This document shows positions 59,860-64,000 of a DNA stretch of 64,000 nt, one piece after another (the stretch's first letter is position 1; each line of letters begins with the position of its first letter). The DNA comes from CALOFP01 sp942492635 (lineage in GTDB: Bacteria > UBP6 > UBA1177 > CALOFP01). The translations under genes and the position numbers were made by a program. The stretch covers positions 372,001 to 436,000 of the forward strand of contig CALOFP010000003.1 of NCBI GenBank assembly GCA_942492635.1. The letters run 5' to 3'. The notes below the pieces were generated by a model. The model made no database searches, had not been told where the DNA came from, and saw only the letters and a list, made by a program, of their open reading frames with translations.

Positions 59860-60986
59860 CAGAGTTCCTTTCCGAAAATGACGTGTTTTTTATAGATCTC
59901 TCCGCCCACTTTCTGGATATGGCTGTTCATGGCCTCGTTGTCCTCGAGAATCCACGACATGTCGACGTTCTTGTAGTGGGTCAGTTCCAGACCGTCGCCG
60001 AATATCTGGTTGTAGAGAAGAAAATCGAGACCGAGGTTCCTGAACTTGTGTTTGACCCCCATTATGACGACTCGAATCCTGTTTATCATCTTCTTTTTCC
60101 TGAAAAGGAAGTTGAAAACCGTTTTCGTGAGTCCACCTGTGGGATTTTCGTAAAGTATCTGGTTGAGATCCGGAATGGCGACAAGACATGCGGCCGGCTC
60201 TCCGCCTTTGTAGAGAAGATACATGATGCGGGGATCGGCGATAAGTTTGAAGTTCGCCGCAAGTTCATCCATTTCCGCACGTGTCATAGGGACGTAGCCC
60301 CAGTTGTCGCTCCAAGCCTCGTTGTAGATATCGTAGATGATATCGACATCCTTTTTCATGTTCTTCATGTCGATTGTGCGGATCTCGATGTCGTCACCGA
60401 ACTTTTTCATGAGTCTTGCGCTTGCCCTTGTTACAAGATCGGGAATCTTATTTACATCGGTAAGCGAGTAGCTGTTGAGTATCTTTTCGGTACGGAAGCC
60501 TGCGGATTCGAGAAGGTCGATATAGTACTCCTTGGTGTAGGGCATCATCACAACCGGTCGTTTGTCGAATCCCTCGTAGAGAAAACCGCATTCGTGGTTA
60601 ATGCTGAAGTTGTTGGGTCCCATCATGGAATCCATCTTTCTCTCCCTTAGCCACGCTTCCGCCTTTTCAAGAAGGGCGCGGGCAACTTCAACCCTGTTCA
60701 CCGATTCGAAAAATCCGAAAAATCCCTGCTTTACGTTGTTGTGCTCGTTGAATCTGTGGTCAACCTGGGCTGTAACGGTTCCCACCGCTTTTCCATTTTC
60801 ATATGCAACAAAGTATGCAGCTTCAGCATGTTCGAAGTAGGGATTTTTCTTCTTGTTGAAGAAGGTGTTCCGTTCGAATCTTATCGGGGCTACCCAGTAG
60901 GGATCGTCCCCGTAGAGATCGTACTGAAAATCGATGAAATCCTTAGTTCCCCTCTTGTCACATGAGACTTCCCGTACCTCTATCAT
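59859..60986 (-). CDS. GNAT-fold acyltransferase, candidate bacterial ceramide synthase (bCerS-like)
   Basis: A 375-residue protein with two GNAT-like halves. The first contains YLYGDDPYWVAPIRFERNTFF-type residues near the N-terminus, the CoA-facing GKAVGTVTAQVDHRFNE and NNVKQGFFGFFESVN; the second contains YNEAWSDNWGYVPMTRAEM. This order is that of the bacterial ceramide synthases (bCerS), which N-acylate 3-oxo-sphinganine, unlike the membrane-bound eukaryotic enzyme. No membrane helix is visible. It overlaps the Spt-like gene and the reductase gene by 1 nt each, which fits a fixed pathway order. The substrate is inferred. Confidence 0.82.
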   Translation of the reverse strand: MIEVREVSCDKRGTKDFIDFQYDLYGDDPYWVAPIRFERNTFFNKKKNPYFEHAEAAYFVAYENGKAVGTVTAQVDHRFNEHNNVKQGFFGFFESVNRVEVARALLEKAEAWLRERKMDSMMGPNNFSINHECGFLYEGFDKRPVVMMPYTKEYYIDLLESAGFRTEKILNSYSLTDVNKIPDLVTRASARLMKKFGDDIEIRTIDMKNMKKDVDIIYDIYNEAWSDNWGYVPMTRAEMDELAANFKLIADPRIMYLLYKGGEPAACLVAIPDLNQILYENPTGGLTKTVFNFLFRKKKMINRIRVVIMGVKHKFRNLGLDFLLYNQIFGDGLELTHYKNVDMSWILEDNEAMNSHIQKVGGEIYKKHVIFGKEL

Positions 60987-62179
60987 TAAATAACTCCGAG
61001 TTTTTTACCGATGGATTCAAGTTTACCGAGAGCAAAATCTATCTGCTCTTTCGTGTGCGTCGCCATGAGACTTATGCGGATCAGACTTTCGTTGGCAGGA
61101 ACGGCGGGCGGAATTACCGGATTGATGAAAACACCTTCGTCCTCCAGCATTTTGCACATTACAAAAACATTTTCGACATCTCCGATCATTACAGGAAGCA
61201 CTGGTGTTTCGGAAAGACCTGTGTCGTATCCGAGTGCTTCAAGACCCTCTTTCATCATTTTTGTATTTTCCCAGAGCTGTTCAAGTCTCTCCGGTTCCCT
61301 TTTTATAATTCTGAGAGCGGCAAGAGCACTGGCTGCAGACGCCGGAGCCATGCTTGCGCTGAAGATGAGAGCTCTCGAGTGGTGCCTGAGAAATTCGATA
61401 GTCTTGTGATCGGACGCCACGAAACCTCCGATCGACGCGAGGGACTTACTGAATGTTCCCATGATGAGATCCACCTTGTCGGTCAGACCGAAGTGATCGG
61501 CTGTTCCCCGTCCGTTATGCCCCAGAACTCCGAGGCTGTGGGCATCGTCCATCATCACTACTGCGTTGTACTTCTGGGCAAGTTCGACCATTCTCGGAAG
61601 ATCCGCTATATCCCCGTCCATGCTGAAAACACCGTCGGCCACGATGAATTTCCCCTTCTCTTCGGGAATCGATTTGAGAACCCTTTCAAGTTCCACCATG
61701 TCGTTGTGACGGTAGCGGTGAACTTTCGCCATGGAGAGTCTCGCGCCGTCGATGATGGAGGCGTGGTTGAGACTGTCGAGTATGACGTGATCGTGTCTTC
61801 CCGTCAGCGTTGCGATTACTCCCTGGTTTACGGAAAATCCGGTGGAGTAGAGGAGGGCCGCATCCTTTCCGACGAACTCGGCGAGCTCCTCTTCGAGTTC
61901 TCTGTGAATATCCAGAGTTCCGTTGAGAAAACGGGATCCTGCACAGCCCGTTCCGTACTTCTCTATCGCCTCCTGGGAAGCTTTCTTCACCTCGGGATGG
62001 TTTGTGAGTCCCATATAGGAGTTGGAGCCCAGCATAAGTACCTTCCTGTTGCCTATGAGGTAAACTTCCGTATCCTGTTCCGATATAATTTCCCGAAAGT
62101 AAGGGTAGACCCCGGCCTTTTTTGCCTCTTCGGATCTAGTATAGCTGTCAACCTTGTTGAATATAGCTTTATTTCTCAT
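60986..62179 (-). CDS. Alpha-oxoamine synthase, candidate serine palmitoyltransferase
   Basis: A 397-residue fold-type I PLP enzyme. SNSYMGLTNHPEV, GTGCAGSRFLNGT, DSLNHASIIDGARLS, MMDDAHSLGVLG and the PLP lysine in GTFSKSLASIGGF (about residue 245) define the family, which includes BioF, Kbl, HemA and Spt. AGVYPYFREI near the N-terminus is typical of bacterial serine palmitoyltransferases. It would join serine and an acyl thioester to 3-oxo-sphinganine. No biotin or threonine-catabolism gene is nearby. GAGGAATGT precedes the ATG; the citryl-CoA-lyase-like gene ends 37 bp upstream. Confidence 0.88.
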   Translation of the reverse strand: MRNKAIFNKVDSYTRSEEAKKAGVYPYFREIISEQDTEVYLIGNRKVLMLGSNSYMGLTNHPEVKKASQEAIEKYGTGCAGSRFLNGTLDIHRELEEELAEFVGKDAALLYSTGFSVNQGVIATLTGRHDHVILDSLNHASIIDGARLSMAKVHRYRHNDMVELERVLKSIPEEKGKFIVADGVFSMDGDIADLPRMVELAQKYNAVVMMDDAHSLGVLGHNGRGTADHFGLTDKVDLIMGTFSKSLASIGGFVASDHKTIEFLRHHSRALIFSASMAPASAASALAALRIIKREPERLEQLWENTKMMKEGLEALGYDTGLSETPVLPVMIGDVENVFVMCKMLEDEGVFINPVIPPAVPANESLIRISLMATHTKEQIDFALGKLESIGKKLGVI

Positions 62180-62216
62180 ACATTCCTCTTCTATCCACCA
62201 GTTTCATTTTCAATTT

Positions 62217-62990
62217 TTAGAGTACATCCCTTCTGGATGGTCCGACATATTCAGCACCGGCCTGATCGATCCTACGCATAGGTTTCTGCGTTCTTTTCTC
62301 CTCGAAGTAGTGGGCCATGAGTCCCGGAAGCCTTGAGATCATGAATATTCCGTTGGCGAGTTCCTCCGGAAAATCAAGGGTGAGGAGCACGGCTCCTATC
62401 ATTCCGTCAACGTTGAGGGGAAGCCTTGTACCCTTGACTGTCGACAAAGCCTCTTCTATCGACGTCGCAAGCTTTATGTGGAAAAGCCTCTCCTCTGGAA
62501 GATTGAGAAGACAGATCTCCCGAAGTGCAATACTTCTAGGATCTTCGGAGTGAACCCTGTGGCCGAAGCCGGAAAATCTCACCTTGCGGGAGAGTCGGTC
62601 ACTCACCATCTCAGTTATCCTTTTCATGTTTATCCGCCCGTCGAGTTCATCGGCGAACTCCCTGAAGAGTTTCATGGCGTTCTCTATCGCGCCGCCATGG
62701 AAGTTGTTGATCGAAAGAAGACCCGATGCAAGAGCTGCGTTGAGCGGAGCGCCCGTAGACGCTGAGTTGAGCGTCGCAAGGCATGAGGGAGGCGTTGCTC
62801 CGTGATCCACCGAGCTGGTAAGGACCGCACTGAAAATTTTCGAATCCTCGATGCCCGGAAGTTCACCCTTCAGAATAAGGAAGACAAGGTCCGTGAACGT
62901 CACCTTTTCCATTATCTGCTCTATGGGATAGCCCTTTACCAGAATCTCGTTTTTCTTGATTGATGTGATCTCTGTACTCCAACCTGTCAT
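62217..62990 (-). CDS. Citrate synthase-fold protein (citryl-CoA-lyase-like)
   Basis: A 257-residue protein, far shorter than citrate synthase (about 370-430). The three catalytic positions are kept: His63 in SVDHGATPPS, His144 in GFGHRVHSEDPR and Asp195 in NVDGMIGAV. Short members of this fold are annotated as citryl-CoA lyases and cleave or form citryl-CoA-type bonds; some act on other acyl-CoAs. It is placed 37 bp upstream of the Spt-like gene and 66 bp downstream of the dehydratase subunit. Its link to lipid synthesis, for instance providing an acyl-CoA, is speculative. Confidence 0.82.
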   Translation of the reverse strand: MTGWSTEITSIKKNEILVKGYPIEQIMEKVTFTDLVFLILKGELPGIEDSKIFSAVLTSSVDHGATPPSCLATLNSASTGAPLNAALASGLLSINNFHGGAIENAMKLFREFADELDGRINMKRITEMVSDRLSRKVRFSGFGHRVHSEDPRSIALREICLLNLPEERLFHIKLATSIEEALSTVKGTRLPLNVDGMIGAVLLTLDFPEELANGIFMISRLPGLMAHYFEEKRTQKPMRRIDQAGAEYVGPSRRDVL

Positions 62991-63056
62991 GATACTACCT
63001 CACGGTTTTTTAAACAAGCCTGCAATCTTAGCATAGATGACGGGTCCGGTCAATTT

Positions 63057-64000
63057 TTATACAGTTTCAAGAAACGCCTCGATCCTTGTCTTGAGTCTTC
63101 CATCAAGCGATTTGAGAGGCTTGTCTCCCTCTACCGTAAGGATCGGAATGTTGAGTCCTGCATCCTTAACCATCTTGCGGAGGATGATGTCCTCAAGCTG
63201 TCTGTGACAGAATGCCTGGACATAATGAATTATTCCGTCAACTTCGCGGTTCGCAAGCTCTCTAAGCGCCTTCTTGAAACGAAATTCTGCCGCATAGGGG
63301 TAGGTGTAGTTGCGGTACTGTTCCGTTAGTGATCCGGCATCGCCTACCATCGCGAATTCACGCTGAATCTCGTTGTACACGACATATCCTCCCTTCTTCT
63401 CAATGAAGGTGTAGAGATCGAATATGGGTGGCACTCCCATGAAGGCGATTCGTCTGGCTCGTTTTCTTGATACACCGCATAGAGATTTCCTCTCGGAAAG
63501 AAAACGATCGAGCCGCTCCTCGTAGAGGTCGGGATCCCCCCCGTCGAAGTCCGAAGATGATACAAGCCAGAGATGGTTCTCCAGGCCGGAAATTCTCCAG
63601 GGCTCCCTGTTCGTCATCTCATCCAGCTCACGGAGCTTGGACCTGAGCGATGAAAGTCTTTTGCGCACCTTCTCACCTTCGGAAATATCCGTTCCCAGAA
63701 AGGCGGCAAACTTTTCAAGCTCTCGTGTTACCTTCTCCGGCGAACGGTCGAAGGGGTAGTTGAATATGTAGGTATTGAGACCGTACTGCTCCTCGATTAT
63801 TTCGGTAAGCACCCTGGCGTTGGAACAGTCACCCTCGGTAACGGCAACGAAAAGACCTATATCGCGGTACTCCTCCATTGTCGAGACAACCGAAAAGAGC
63901 CCCTTTATCCAGGCGCAGGAGTTTCTAGGAAAGCCGAATATCTCGGCATGTTCCACCATCTCCATGCTCTTCTCCGATGTTACGAAGGTGTTGTTTAGAT
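63057..64000 (-). CDS. 2-hydroxyacyl-CoA dehydratase subunit (HgdB/FldC-like), cut by window edge
   Basis: At least 313 residues; the frame stays open to the window end, so the N-terminus is missing. Recognisable parts are FGFPRNSCAWIKG, AVTEGDCSNARV and, near the C-terminus, HYVQAFCHRQLEDI, with Cys residues placed as the [4Fe-4S] ligands of the HgdB/FldC D-component family. RIAFMGVPPIFDLYTFIE lies mid-protein. These enzymes remove water from 2-hydroxyacyl-CoAs after activation by an activase such as the one at 24522. Only one subunit is visible. It precedes the citrate-synthase-fold gene by 66 bp and may share its transcript. Confidence 0.85.
   Translation of the reverse strand, partial: LNNTFVTSEKSMEMVEHAEIFGFPRNSCAWIKGLFSVVSTMEEYRDIGLFVAVTEGDCSNARVLTEIIEEQYGLNTYIFNYPFDRSPEKVTRELEKFAAFLGTDISEGEKVRKRLSSLRSKLRELDEMTNREPWRISGLENHLWLVSSSDFDGGDPDLYEERLDRFLSERKSLCGVSRKRARRIAFMGVPPIFDLYTFIEKKGGYVVYNEIQREFAMVGDAGSLTEQYRNYTYPYAAEFRFKKALRELANREVDGIIHYVQAFCHRQLEDIILRKMVKDAGLNIPILTVEGDKPLKSLDGRLKTRIEAFLETV

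Noticed and set aside
60962..62281. 439-codon open frame on the plus strand opposite the Spt-like gene
   Set aside because: Antisense to a clear PLP enzyme; the translation is rich in His, Cys and Phe, as expected for a reversed frame, and has no motif.
1..64000. rRNA, tRNA or CRISPR loci
   Set aside because: Intergenic regions were read on both strands for tRNA arms, rRNA segments and regularly spaced repeats; none was seen. A covariance search would be needed to exclude a small RNA.

Overview
The window looks like chromosomal DNA of a Gram-negative, anaerobic, fermentative bacterium. Envelope genes point to two membranes: several lipoproteins with a lipobox, a LolA-like carrier with two FtsX-type permeases and an ATPase, a beta-barrel protein, and candidate ceramide (sphingolipid) genes. 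Anaerobic energy metabolism is shown by AdhE, a group-B-like [FeFe] hydrogenase, Fe-S flavoproteins, an FadH-type old yellow enzyme, an acyl-CoA dehydratase activase and a 2-hydroxyacyl-CoA dehydratase subunit. Acidic Ser/Asp-rich lipoproteins and a myxococcal-style Cys-rich repeat protein suggest a deltaproteobacterial or Myxococcota-like lineage. That is an inference from style, not a placement. No rRNA, tRNA or CRISPR array was seen.

Layout. 0.2-6 kb: patatin, then a TetR gene followed by a SnoaL-like protein, a broken old yellow enzyme, an intact old yellow enzyme and an Fe-S flavoprotein; two near-identical operators flank the TetR gene. 6.8-11.6 kb: adhE divergent from a [2Fe-2S] protein/[FeFe] hydrogenase pair, with a Rex/CRP-like palindrome between them. 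11.8-20.8 kb: mixed single genes (TiaS-like protein, DMT exporter, solute-binding protein, membrane AraC regulator, lipoprotein, aminopeptidase P, ilvE). 21-26.4 kb: Nudix hydrolase, yqeY, then a tight run purF-mazG-dehydratase activase-small CXXC protein-membrane ferredoxin. 27-31.7 kb: clpS-clpA-aat (N-degron pathway) and a nucleoside transporter. 32-40.4 kb: accessory zone with a VWA lipoprotein carrying 39-bp tandem repeats, hypothetical genes, many dispersed repeats, a large inverted-repeat structure and an IS91-like element that appears to cut off a HEPN gene. 40.5-45.2 kb: pyrK-pyrD, small lipoprotein, DnaQ-like exonuclease, Cys-rich lipoprotein. 45.3-51.1 kb: a TetR-controlled envelope export operon. 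51.4-57.9 kb: lipoprotein, DEAD-box helicase, DUF1848 protein, SEC-C protein and beta-propeller. 58.2-64 kb: an overlapping operon reading leftward: 2-hydroxyacyl-CoA dehydratase subunit (cut by the window edge), citryl-CoA-lyase-like protein, serine-palmitoyltransferase-like enzyme, GNAT-fold acyltransferase, NAD-dependent reductase and IspD-like cytidylyltransferase, closed by a terminator on the last stop codon.

The most interesting system is the last: three consecutive genes match the known bacterial ceramide steps (Spt, bCerS, CerR), with unexpected partners on both sides. Other notable points are the hydrogenase/adhE regulatory region, the activase-membrane ferredoxin operon, the ABC/LolA/barrel operon, and at least six families of short dispersed repeats, one of which supplies the C-terminus of a ferredoxin.

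All functional calls rest on motif reading by eye. No database search, folding or composition calculation was run.
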